Shown in pieces: positions 12,501-22,872 of a stretch of 61,379 nucleotides of DNA. Positions within the stretch are counted from its first letter, which is position 1. Every line of letters begins with the position of its first letter. The notes beneath the pieces are model-generated. The model searched no databases. It was given only the letters and a program-made list of their open reading frames with translations, and was not told where the DNA came from. The stretch comes from Lingula anatina (lineage: Eukaryota > Brachiopoda > Lingulata > Lingulida > Lingulidae). Location of the stretch: the NCBI RefSeq assembly GCF_001039355.2, contig NW_019775478.1, positions 126,320-187,698 of the forward strand. The letters run 5' to 3'. The position numbers and the translations under genes were made by a program.

Positions 12501-14242
12501 TCACATTTAACAGAGGTGAGATTAATTTAAGTGAGATTAAAAAAATATTTGGAAAATACTCGCCGTGTCGAGATCGTTACACATTATTAAAAGTCTTACC
12601 AATCTCAGTTAATGCTCACCAATATTTGGAAAATACTCGCCGTGTCGAGATCGTTACACATTATTAAAAGTCTTACCAATCTCAGTTAATGCTCACCAGA
12701 CAGGGTGCGGTAGAAGGTAGTCGTCTCCGGACGTGTGTTTGCCTGCTTTCTCGTCAGCTTCACGGTACTCTTTCATCCTAGAAATTATTACATGTAAATC
12801 ACAAATAAATAACAATAAAATATAAAATTGAATGAACATATAATAAAATAATTAAATTTACAGCATGGAAGGACATGAATACGGTCAGACAATCGGCGAA
12901 CAAACAGAAGCATAGATGGACTCAGTAATTAATTTGAATAAAAAAGAACTGACAAAGGTAACAAATATGTAGCTTTATAATATACGGCCGTTAATTTTCC
13001 CAATAGACTTTCCAGCCTTTTTAAGCCAAATCGATAAATGGCATGCATCCATCATAGGACCAAATCACGTCACACAGGGTGTTAACTCTCCAAATGACCT
13101 CCGAATGACAAATCAATAAATATCATCATCCATAAATTACTCCACGCAAACGTGATGGGAGTTCTTCTGAAAGTCCTTGAACAAAAGCACATCACGTGAC
13201 ATCGCCTTTTCGTAGAAGTACATGGTGCCCCGAAGTTCATAAAATGTGTCACGTGATGTATATGTTCAAGAGAGGCCAAATGTCTCTCTTTAATCCTAAA
13301 AAATGCGAGCAAGCATTGCATTATTTGTCCATTTTGAATTCTGATTCCACTACATGTGATCGGGTGAAGAATGATTGATGCGGTTTCATTAATGCTATCT
13401 TTATATCTCCTCACCGAAAATGTTCGTAGTCTTCTCTCTTCGACCGTTCTTTGGCTTCAGCAATAATTGCGCTGACAGCAGGGCGGGGTTGGGTATAACA
13501 AATCTGAAAGACCAATGTAACTTTTAGACAAATTTTAGTGCTTTTTTAAGCCATCTGCTGAATTTGTATTTCTGAGTTCTGATGGCACATGTAACTGAAT
13601 TCATTCATACGGGGCGTAATCAAAAAATCTCTCCAAATGTTTTACCTTTGCACATTCTTACTGAAAGTTTTAATAATAATTTATCCTTAGATGTTCAGGA
13701 AAATACAAAAATCATTGTTATATAGATTTGTGTGTGTGTGTTTTTTTTTTCGAAAATCCAGGTTAAAAAATGATATAATATTTTTAATCGCCTTCGGATA
13801 TAGCTATATTTTTCACGTTTTTCACGCAACAAGTTGAAAAAAATGCGTTACAAATTTACAATAAATATCTACGTCTATATTTCTGTTTTATTTATTTTTT
13901 AATTTAGGTGCACACAAAAAATTCTGATTACTGTTTCCTTGCGTTTTCAGGTTTTTGTTTTTCAAAAAACGAGGGCTTATAGATGGTCATTGTTTGAAAA
14001 TATTCGAAAATAGTGAAAGTGCACTTAGTGATTGAATTTCTAGAAAATAAAATGCTCCATAAAGAGCACATTTGCACTTACTGCCTTTTAAAAAATAACA
14101 CAAAGAACAAACCTACCTGTCTGGCATGTATGGTAGAGACGACGGGTGTTATTCTCTGCATTTCCATCACAAGTCTTAGCCTGCAGTGTAGGCACCCTGT
14201 GCGACAAGTGCCTGCCAACTGTCGAAATCCCCTTGCAGCCAT
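9313..14242 (-). CDS. AOX: Mitochondrial alternative oxidase, 10 exons, 345 aa
   Basis: Exons on the minus strand: 14242-14117, 13503-13415, 12777-12697, 12359-12296, 12041-11953, 11453-11335, 10669-10577, 10279-10167, 9846-9769, 9498-9313. They sum to 1038 bases. The enzyme is a membrane-bound diiron ubiquinol oxidase that reduces O2 to water without pumping protons, bypassing complexes III and IV. The N-terminus ([16 protein letters not shown]) is basic and lacks acidic residues, as in a mitochondrial presequence. All six iron-ligand positions are present: E156 in [12 protein letters not shown]195 and H198 in NERMH, the LEEEA motif (245-249), and E300 and H303 in [13 protein letters not shown] hydrophobic segment, [12 protein letters not shown], follows exon 7. 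The C-terminus is cysteine-rich (CRHTGPCKC). It is intact in frame, and intron phases are consistent. Confidence 0.95.
9502..9557. repeat. (AAT)n microsatellite in the last AOX intron
   Basis: The array abuts the acceptor of the last AOX exon (minus-strand ...ATTATCAG at 9499-9500), so it forms the acceptor's upstream tract in place of a normal polypyrimidine run. Confidence 0.85.
10875..11126. mobile_element. 252-bp fold-back MITE, Harbinger-like, in AOX intron 6
   Basis: Nearly the whole element is an inverted repeat centred near 11000, with a short loop made of repeated TAACTTATAG. The termini are GGCTTCGTTCACATGC and its complement. TTA flanks both ends (10872-10874 and 11127-11129). A 3-bp TTA/TAA duplication with GG-starting termini is the pattern of PIF/Harbinger elements; that assignment is inference. 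It encodes no protein. Confidence 0.75.
12544..12697. repeat. Perfect 77-bp tandem duplication spanning the AOX exon 3 donor
   Basis: Two 77-bp units (12544-12620 and 12621-12697) are identical by eye. The right unit ends exactly at the last base of exon 3 (12697), so the 5' splice site sequence GGTGAGC is present twice: once at the exon and once 77 bases inside the intron. The inner copy lacks exon sequence before it. Confidence 0.85.
13189..13259. promoter_or_regulatory. Inverted pair of CACGTG E-boxes in AOX intron 2
   Basis: The 13-base sequence at 13189-13201 (ACATCACGTGACA) reappears as its exact complement at 13247-13259. Both hold the CACGTGA form bound by bHLH-zip factors of the MITF/TFE or USF type. 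A role as an enhancer is only inference; the pair could be a fold-back remnant. Confidence 0.25.
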
Positions 14243-14340
14243 GCTGTTTCGTAAGAGACGAAAGCCGAAATAAAAATCCACTCTCTCAATTCACTTAGAC
14301 TGATCTGGCTGACGCTTGACCTGACCATCTGACGCAAGGC

Positions 14341-14350
14341 TTTTATATAC
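14341..14350 (-). promoter_or_regulatory. TATA box of AOX
   Basis: On the minus strand the sequence reads GTATATAAAA, about 100 bases upstream of the AOX ATG at 14242, leaving room for a start site near 14312 and a short 5' UTR. Confidence 0.5.
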
Positions 14351-14855
14351 GCTAGGCCCGGGGAAACGCACTCCTCGGGGACATAACCTACGCGATGAGC
14401 AACACGTTTGGATGCCGCGATGATACCTTGATCGGTTGCGCATGCGCACCAGTAAAACCACGTCAAGTTTGTGCCAAGAACGTGCTCAGGCCTTGCTAAG
14501 TACCTTTGCACTCTTAATGTCCATTTGGAATGAGGCGTTAACTGCAACATAAATCTTAACTGTAGCAAAAAAAAAAAAAAAGGCCTTTGACCTTGCCAGA
14601 AGAGATATAGCTGCTTTGTATGACATGTCTAGCATGTTCCACATAAAATCAATTGTAAAGTCTAAATTACGTTTAAACATTTAACGACACATAATCATTG
14701 ATGTGGAACAGCTTACGATGGCTGCCGAATTCATTTCGGCAAAGTCAGTTTATTGAATATCTAATCATACAAATTTAATTATGCCAGTTTGGTTTTGGAA
14801 AAAATGTTATTATATTTTTTTGGCTATGCTAAAACAATAATAATAATAATAATAA

Positions 14856-14915
<60 letters not shown>

Positions 14916-15840
14916 GTATTCTTTAAAACTGCGCGCCACACAAACGACTCAAGGCTGCTTACAAATGTCATCACGTCACACATCTAAAACGAATAAAAAG
15001 AAATATACAGTACATGTAATTAAGAGACGCGAATTTATGACAGTGTTCTTTTAACACATCGTGCTAACGATTACTTTGTTTATACCGTCTTAATAATCAG
15101 TGAAGAATAAATACTAGAGCATTTGCAATGAGTATTCTTGAAAAAAAAATAACTGGATATTTAAATGTTATTGGTATTCTATATATCTTAATGCAAATGT
15201 TATTCTATACATAAAATGTGCAGGTGGTGAACCACCTTATGATATAGTGATATATGGCTCTGCATTCCAAAGCGTGTGGGTAATATCCATAAAATACCTC
15301 TGCGGTTAGGATAATGTACTTACAATGCGCATGGGACCTGATGTGAAATTGCCAGCCAATCATCAGGCTGCATATCAAACACACCTCAATAATCCACCAT
15401 GTTGCTAGGCAACGGAGGACTCTGTAATGCCGAACGGAAATGACGTCTGCGCTTGCGTCATGCAGAAGTTACGAGAATGCTTTCATTTTTAGTATTTAAA
15501 TAATATATCATTGCCGTTGACGTGTATGTTGAGAACAGGGTTTCAATCAATACAATATCTCTTATCATTTATTGCGTTTTTTTTTTCATCGGCCTTTGCA
15601 TTGTCATTTGAACATGTCACAGTACAGATACACTGCCTTTAAACAATTTGAGGTCTAAAAACTATCCAACTCCCAGAAACACAGATTTATTTTTCATTAG
15701 ATATTCAAAGCACAGATATGTGTCTGGCTTATGTATGTGCACTTTTCCAAGCATTTTTGTCCTGAGTTGTTGTTAGGAATTTACTTTATTAGCGCGACTG
15801 GGTTTCAGGAATGGCTTATTTAAGGAGTGGCTACTGCCTT
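14351..15840. other. Intergenic region between divergent AOX and GT92
   Basis: No coding sequence is visible. It contains a long (AAT)n microsatellite at 14836-14912 and a run of A at about 14566-14581. Confidence 0.5.
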
Positions 15841-16518
15841 GCACCCTGAGCTTCAGAGATAACTTGCCACTAACCTCTTCACTATAGCCTATCTTCATCG
15901 TGTCAAGTTACCTCTGACGAAAATAGTTTGTCCTAGTTTATATAAGCCAATCGAATCCATGTTTCAAAATTTTTCACCAAAGTTTGGTGAAAACGCTGAT
16001 TGGTTGACCGTCAATCGGCAATCCTCGGCTGATTCCGCAAGCTCCATACTAACAACAAAGTTATTGTCGAGTGCGGAGACATCCGAGTAGTTCCGAGTGC
16101 ATAACCGTACACAAAGAAAGCATGGCGTCTCCTACGAGTGACTACGTAAAATAATGTGTTAAGTTATCTCTTGATTCTTTGCAAAATATGAGTAGGGACT
16201 ATATCGGAATTGAAACCAGAGCAGTTGGAGGCCCTGCATCATTATCTACTGAGGGATGATGTATTTTGCGTGCTGCCCACAGGTTACGGCAAGTCCCTGA
16301 TATTCAGCCTTATCTTTGATTGGTCCGGATTTGAACAAAGCGCGCTTTGACTCGTTCGCGTTCATTGGCTAGATTGTTCAATGAGTCATTGACTGCGGGC
16401 TTTAAATTTGATTGGCGGGCGGCGGGGGCTATCGAATGTGGTCAGAGGTAACTTGACACGATGAAGATAGGCTATAGTAAAGAGGTTAGTGTCAAGTTAT
16501 CTCTGAGAGCTAAGGGTG
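15841..16518. mobile_element. 678-bp terminal-inverted-repeat element with helicase remnant
   Basis: The left end (15841-15918) and right end (16441-16518) are inverted copies of about 78 bp with few differences. Each end is itself a partial palindrome: the 17-base motif GTGTCAAGTTATCTCTG, or its complement, occurs twice in each end (15854-15870, 15900-15916, 16443-16459, 16489-16505). A fifth imperfect copy lies inside at 16156-16172. Repeated motifs like this are typical of transposase-binding sites. The interior carries a RecQ-like helicase fragment on the plus strand. No transposase is seen. Confidence 0.7.
16192..16350 (+). pseudogene. RecQ-like helicase fragment inside the TIR element
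   Basis: One frame reads LKPEQLEALHHYLL, then VFCVLPTGYGKSLIF, and stops at 16350. TGYGKS is the Walker A (motif I) of RecQ-type superfamily-2 helicases, and the preceding PEQLEAL resembles their Q-motif region. Only about 50 codons remain, with no DEAD-like motif II downstream, so this is a captured or decayed fragment. The following 90 bases are GC-rich and non-coding. Confidence 0.6.
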
Positions 16519-16643
16519 CTGCCTTGTTGTTGTTGTTGTGTCATAAATATATCTACTCAAAATCTTACACTCTTATACTCTTTATCTAACTCTCTTTATA
16601 GTGTAGAGTGATTGGTGCTTTGAACTCTACCCAAAAGTCGTGG

Positions 16644-16650
16644 TATATAA
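16644..16650 (+). promoter_or_regulatory. Possible TATA box of GT92
   Basis: TATATAA lies about 120 bases upstream of the ATG at 16771, a plausible distance for a short 5' UTR. Confidence 0.3.
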
Positions 16651-16770
16651 TATTGAAAAGCAAATCAACAATTCAATTAAAAACTAAACAACTACTAGAC
16701 ACCACTCCAGAACACTACCGACATCTTTCAATGCAGGTAATCAATAATTAATCAAGTCGAGGTTTTCAAT

Positions 16771-19202
16771 ATGGCTCCAAGCAGCAGGCAGCTTTTCCAC
16801 GCAGTACTTCTCCTGGGTCTCTGTTCTCTTGCCGTTTTATCATATCTGAACAGTGGATTGCTTTGGCCTAGAAAATCACCACACCTTCGGTCGCGGTACC
16901 TAGACACTGCAAGTCAAACCATCGAAGCACAAACGACTTTGGAAGTGGGAAAGATGTCACCGAGAGGTGATAACCATGATAACCACTCCTCAAGAAGTGA
17001 TGATGAATTGCCTAAAACGACACCATATGACCCGCCAACATATATCTCGTTCTCGCCACCAAAAGGCGTTAAAGCCGAATTATCGGGATCTACGACAAAA
17101 GGTGATCATATATCATCGGATTGTCCTGATCTTCCGAAGGTGGCACCAGATATAAAGGAAAACTTCACATGGTGGAACACGGGAGTCAGAGACTTCTTAG
17201 TTTTCTCGGCTTTTCTAGATAACAGAACTGTTCTTAGGCACTATCCAATTGTGAGAGTAAATGCCATTTACATTGGATCGTCTGACTATATAAATTATCC
17301 CAAATTTTGTCAAGTTTGGTTTCAAGCTAGCGACATGAAAACTGTGTATAATCGCGCTTACCGTATGGATATTGATGAAACTGGCTATCAGGATCAAAAG
17401 TAAGTACAGTGTCACCCAATATCTAGCTGTCCAAATAAAACAATCAGAACAATCATAATTTCACTAAATGCTTGAGTTGTACATGTACTGCCACGTTTGC
17501 AGAACAAATGTTAGACACGGCATCATATTTGCCGTTACAAATTAATTTGAATTTTAAGTAGAAAGAATGCAGTGCGTGTTAGACCGAGAAATATAAAACA
17601 AAATGTGTTTTTTTCTTTATGACTCAGTATAACCTATTCAAAACCAAGGATGATCTTAACAAAAATATCGAGAAAATTGATGTCTATAAACCTGTTTTCG
17701 AGTTCTCACTTTTCACTTTTCACGAGTGACGTTCACCTGATTTGATCTCCATCACGATTATCGCTCAAGCAACAAACTCAACAATGTATGGTTTATCATC
17801 CTTAAAGTTAATTATTTAAAACAATAACCAGGTCCACTAAATAAAACAGCCAGCAAGTACACTACAAATCCCTGGTAAACTGGAAATAAGCTTTGTTTGG
17901 ACACATTACGAACAGCCAGAATTCTGTGTTGCGTGTTTTCTTGGTATGAATAGGGCAATGAACGCTTGCGGTAATCTGGGATGGAGGAGACATAAATAAA
18001 ATTGATTCTTATTCAATTCTACAATCCGGCAAAAATAATCACATTTGTGCGTAAATTCTATTTAATAATCAGCTTTTTGTAATGTACAACTAACAGTTTG
18101 AGAAGACAAGCCCCCCCCCCCCCCCCAACTGTTCTTGGACTCCAAAGAAACAAGAACATCGACACATTTTACTTGAAATTATTTTGTTAAACATTTTAGG
18201 TGGAAGCCTCTTTTCCTGAACTGTCTCTTGGACACCAAAGAAACAAGGATGCCTTACGCCATATCAGTAGTGGATGGTCGATGCAACCAACCTCGTGGAG
18301 CGTTGAAGATAATCGACTCCAGAATAAAACCGAAGAAAGAACCAACATTTGGAGTGTGTATAAAGCCCTTGTATGGCAAATATGACGGGACTGGTCGGGT
18401 GGTTGAATTCATGGAGGTTACGAAAATGTTTGGGGCTGATTATTTTATTGCCTACAATTACTCGAGTAACTCCACTACACTGGGGCCAGTATTTAAGAAG
18501 TATATCAACGATGGGGTATTGACGATGGTACAATGGGTTCCGCCCATTGAAGTTCTCCGAGTGGTCAACCTAACGTCTGGGTTAAAAGAATACCTGTACT
18601 GGGCCCGAGACTTGGGCCAACAAGCAGCGACAAACGACTGCCTCTACCGTCTAATGCAAAACTATTCTCACATTGCAATGGTCGACTACGATGAATTCTT
18701 AGTTCCACGCTCAGCAAAAACGTGGCAAGAGCTCTTCAAAACATTACCCAAAAATTACACCATAGGCAGTTACAAGTTTTTGAACAGATTCTATCACTTG
18801 CAATGGAAAACGGACCCAGCCAACTTCACCGATCCCAGAATCCACAAGTATCGACCCTCAACTCTTTTAGCTATCACCCCCGAGAAGAAATTTTGGGGAC
18901 CGGGGCGTCGACCAAAGCAGTTTTCCATGGCTCGTGCGACCTTGGGAGGTACAATTCACCACGGGCTGTTACTGCCAGGTTTTAAAACTTACGTTTTGCA
19001 ACCGGAAGACGGATACATGCACCATTATCGAGCCGGTGTAGGTCCGGCGGTGCATACTCTTTTCTACAGGCAGATGATGGTGCCTGTGGAAGACCCAGAT
19101 ATGTATTTGTGGAAGTTTAAGGATGAGATTTTGTCAAGAATTGATCATGTTTTTAAAGAAACTCGGGCGCCATTTACTGGTACCATTAAGCGTAGAAGAT
19201 AA
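16771..19202 (+). CDS. Glycosyltransferase family 92 type II membrane protein, 543 aa
   Basis: Exon 1 is 16771-17399 and exon 2 is 18200-19202, joined in phase 2 (lysine 210). The start is followed by a signal-anchor of about 20 hydrophobic residues (LFHAVLLLGLCSLAVLSYL), then a Ser/Thr-rich stem and a luminal catalytic domain from about residue 115. Family-92 (formerly DUF23) features are visible: ATNDCLYR, then a DxD-type metal/sugar-nucleotide site in MVDYDEFLVPR (D372, D374), and GYMHHYR near the C-terminus. The best studied member, GALT-1 of C. elegans, adds galactose to core fucose of N-glycans in the Golgi; donor and acceptor here are unknown. There are several N-glycosylation sequons (NFT, NYS, NST, NLT). 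It appears intact. The last residues are basic (IKRRR). Confidence 0.9.
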
Positions 19203-19426
19203 CGGTTGCGAATCATGGCATTCTCGTTTGCTGTTTTAACCAAAAACCAAGACCGTGTTTGGCTTTGTTGGCGGTGCACCAGACCAGACAAGAATATATC
19301 ACTTTTGATTTAATTTGTGAAAAAAAGTGGAAAATGTAATCCTATTACTTCGAACAGACACGCACCAAGGATTGGCCTTGCGTGGCATTTGTAAATGCGG
19401 GAATCATTTTATCTCGTGTATAACTG

Positions 19427-19432
19427 AATAAA
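19427..19432 (+). terminator. Poly(A) signal of GT92
   Basis: AATAAA, within a run of TAAATAAATA, lies 225 bases after the stop codon. Confidence 0.6.
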
Positions 19433-20554
19433 TAAATACATAAGATTATTTACGAAGCATACAGGGGTAAAATTGCACATCGTTTTATACACATGCATTT
19501 GTAATCTTCATTTTAAATTTATTTTTAAAAGTCAACATTCTAAATTAAAAATCGCCGGGCTGATAGTTCAGCTTGCGCTTTTCCAACCGTCCTCAGCTAG
19601 GTCTGCTTCTTGCTATTCAATCAATCGATATCAGGAGACTGCAATCAATCAACTCATTGCTTACATGTAGACCGCATACTGTAAACTCAATTCGGTGACT
19701 TCACTCAACTGTTGCACCGCCATTTCCTAATTATTTCAGTCTTAGCTTGTGAAAAAGAGGCATGCATAAGAAAAAGGGATTTAGGGCATGATAAAGAACA
19801 CAATTATTTATTTAGATAATTTTCAGCATGTTTGGAATGAAGAAGCTGCGACATTGGCAATCCAACAATAATGATAGCGAAAAACAAAAATTAAAAAAAA
19901 ATTCTATCTTTTTGAAATCTTACGACCTTCTAGCACATTTGATATGTTGTATTTGACCCAGTCATACAGTGTATCGATCTACCCCAGTAATTATAAACAT
20001 CAACATATAAACATAAAATTAGTTAGTGAAGTACTTGTACATGTACCTCTGTAACTTACCTTAACGCCTTTCAAGAAGATGGTGTTGTTGTTGGTTAGCC
20101 AGGTCAGAGACGAACACGTTTGTTTTCTAAATGCTAAAGCCATACCAACTAATTAGACATGCAATCTTTACTCAACAATTCTCTTATCATAATAATAGGC
20201 TAAACGTTTGTAGGTTTATTTGTTTTTAACTTTCCTATGCATCTTCCTTATAATAATACCTCGCACGAAAAATGCATTATGTTCAAGTACGGAAGCGGTT
20301 GTAAGTTGGTTCCAAGCAGGTTCCGTATCATTGGTGAAGCATCGTATCATAGTATGTTTTGAGTACATCCAGCAATACGTTAGTATCTTCTAGAAAAACA
20401 TTTTTGCTTCTATAATATATATGTGATTCAAAATCATGCAGGTACCTTCGACATGTGTAAATATTTTAACTGCCTAAGGACAGAGAAGTATATGCTTATA
20501 TTAACTGCGCAGTGCTATATACATCTCTGTTCTGCAAGGAAGCACAAACTCATC
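19433..20554. other. Intergenic region downstream of GT92
   Basis: AT-rich sequence with no convincing exon, RNA gene or repeat boundary. Confidence 0.4.
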
Positions 20555-20819
20555 CAGAGGCGGACCAAGGATTTTGAAGGGGAGGGGGTCCGGTTTATTA
20601 GGGATTGACAGGTCTCGGGTTGCTAGACCCTCACCCCCGTGACGTCGGGTTTAGGGCACGCCCGAGAATCCCGGAAAAATGGGTGTTTTGAAGAGCAAAT
20701 GGCGCCATTTGGTACGGTTAAGAACTATGATTTCAGCAGGAGCGTTTTTTTTAATCAGAAACCGAAGGTGGGGGAGGGGGGTCAGGAACCCCCTGGCACG
20801 GCCCCTAAATCCACCACTG
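20555..20819. repeat. Dispersed GC-rich repeat with hAT-like ends
   Basis: The left end CAGAGGCGGACCAAGG and the right end CCTAAATCCACCACTG are imperfect inverted copies of the CAGxGGCGGA type often seen in non-autonomous hAT elements. The interior has G-rich tracts around CCCCCTGGCACGGCC. No 8-bp target duplication is evident. It may be a worn MITE. Confidence 0.4.
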
Positions 20820-20907
20820 AAGTTAGGAAGCACCACCTGGTTTACATGGTTTGAAATATTTTCATAGTATCTGCTTTGAGACTGACTACCTAAATAGGTA
20901 TTACAGC

Positions 20908-22476
20908 ATTGGTCAAAAAGGTTGTCCCACCCCCATTTCCATGTACTTTTATTTACAAATGATCACCTAACAGCTGTTAATTGTTAGAAATAGTGTTTTT
21001 TATTACGTATACCGTGTCTAACATGATTAATGGTTTAAAAAATACAAAATAGTGGTGAAAATATACATATTTTATATCATTTAGTAAAATTTATAAGAGG
21101 TACCCCCTCAAATCGACTGTTTCACTGTGACTTCTAAAGATGTAAAGAAATGACTATAAAATTAAAAAGACGCCATCAAATGTCACCATCTTCACACACA
21201 ATTAGCATTAGGGTGTGCTCATTAAAGATCACGTGCCTAACAGCGTGTGCGTCTACCGCGTACTGCAATTATTTCCTGTAGACGGCGCGACAAGCCTTCA
21301 ACACGGGTTACAATTCTGTTTTGTGGGATATTGTATTCTTCTTCTCAAACAAGTTGGGGGAGTTGGTCCACGTTTTTATGGGGTTGGTTCTCCTTTGCAT
21401 TGCACACTCCAATACATGTCACAGTTGATTAGTATGTTTGATATCAGGGCTCAAACATGGTGGTTCCATCCTTTGACCATTATGTTTCTTCAACAAACAG
21501 TTGCCAGGCGAGAGGTGTGAGCAAGTGTGCAGTCATTATAAAGCCTGAAGTTAACCCCAAAGTCAGTTCTTGAAGATGGAATGAGATATCAGCTGAGAAT
21601 GCTACGTTCAGTGATCCCACAGGCACCTGAACCTGGCCATCCATCACTGGAAGGAAGTTGATTTTGATGCAGAATCAAATTATTTCTTGTATCCCATCGA
21701 TGGTCAAAGAGGGTCCATAGACATGTTAAAAAATGCCTCTTGGAAGGGTGTGTGCAGGATAATATCGCCTGAGGTGTTAGATCAATCCGCATTTGGAGAA
21801 CATTCCAAGCCCATGGTATTAGTACATTGTTCCTTTTGGAACAAAACGTAACAGGGGCATTTTGATGTAACATTCTCAACAGAAATCTCATTCCATTTGC
21901 AAGAGGTGACTTCAGGGATACTACTGGCTTCATTGTGACGACGCACTTGCTCACAGCTCTCGTCTGGCAAACGATTTGTTGCAGAAACACAGGGCTCTGA
22001 GGATGGGACAACCGTCTTTGAGTCCTGATATTAATCCTACTGAGCACCTGTGGCATAAATTGGAATGTGCATTGCAGAGGAGAACCAATTCCTAAATAAT
22101 CTTGACCAATTCCGCCACGCTCTTTAGGATGAATGGGACAATATCCCACATAACAGAATTGTTACCCATGTTGAAGGCTTGTCGCGCCGTCTACAGGAGA
22201 TAATTGCAGTACGCGGTAGACGCACACGCTGTTAGGCACGTGATCTTTAACGAGCACACCCTAATGCTAATTGTGTGTGAATTTGGTGACATTTGATGGC
22301 ACCTTTTCAATTTTATAGACATTTCTTTACATCTGTAGAAGTAACAGTGAAACAGTCGATTTGAGGGGGTACCTCTTATAAATTTTACTAAATGGTATAA
22401 AATATGTATATTTTCACCACTATTTTGTATTTTTTTAACCATTAATCATGTTAGACACGGTATCCGTGATAAAAAG
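20908..22476. mobile_element. Palindromic Tc1/mariner remnant, two 3' ends facing out
   Basis: Both outer arms carry the same sequence in opposite orientation: about 20990-21480 on the left matches the complement of 22000-22476 on the right. Each arm includes the end of a Tc1-type transposase gene followed by a long AT-rich terminal segment with GGTACCCCCTCAAATCGAC. The outermost left sequence, ATTGGTCAAAAAGGTTGTCC, is shared with the fragment at 39964. The right arm is cut about 80 bases short at the unknown base 22477. So this is a fold-back of two 3' halves rather than a simple element with 5' and 3' ends. Confidence 0.7.
21642..22235 (+). pseudogene. Broken Tc1/mariner transposase
   Basis: Plus-strand frames contain family signatures in order: HWKEVDFDAESNYFLYPIDG (the first catalytic D region), NILNRNLIPFARG, LANDLLQKH, then SPDINPTEHLWHKLE, which matches the SPDLNPIEHLW block of Tc1 transposases, and finally DEWDNIP. 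Frameshifts and stops separate these blocks, so it is dead. A shorter inverted copy of its last third lies at about 21290-21450 on the minus strand. Confidence 0.7.
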
Positions 22477-22798
22477 NCAGCAAGGGGTGATTGCAATCAA
22501 TCGAATCAATGCTTGTGATGTAAAGCCAGTGAAGCAATCAGCACTGGCATCACAAATTCTTAATTATTTCAGAACCCATCTGATGCACGAGTACGTATAA
22601 CCTCAAACTGTACTCTTTTTTATTACTTTGTAGAAGTAACCCCACGACATTGATCATTTTGCAAACTAAGACACTGGGACGACTGGAAATGAATGAATTA
22701 AAATTTACTGGCACTTGGTAGTAGTTAAGATCTCCTACCGGAACACGATTGTCTAAAGCTTGAGGCCCAATCTGAACTTTTTCTGGTCACACAACAAC

Positions 22799-22817
22799 CG
22801 GAGAGAGAGAGAGAGAG

Positions 22818-22859
<42 letters not shown>
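22799..22859. repeat. (GA)n microsatellite next to the lectin exon 4 donor
   Basis: GA dinucleotides interrupted once by AAATGA. It begins about 12 bases inside the intron after lectin exon 4. Confidence 0.9.
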
Positions 22860-22862
<3 letters not shown>

Positions 22863-22872
22863 AGAAGATTAC

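Noticed and set aside
14176-14568. 130-codon minus-strand frame overlapping AOX exon 1
   Set aside because: It is in another frame, and the AOX start with its donor at 14117 explains the region.
21589-22149. 186-codon minus-strand frame
   Set aside because: It is the antisense shadow of a decayed plus-strand Tc1 transposase.
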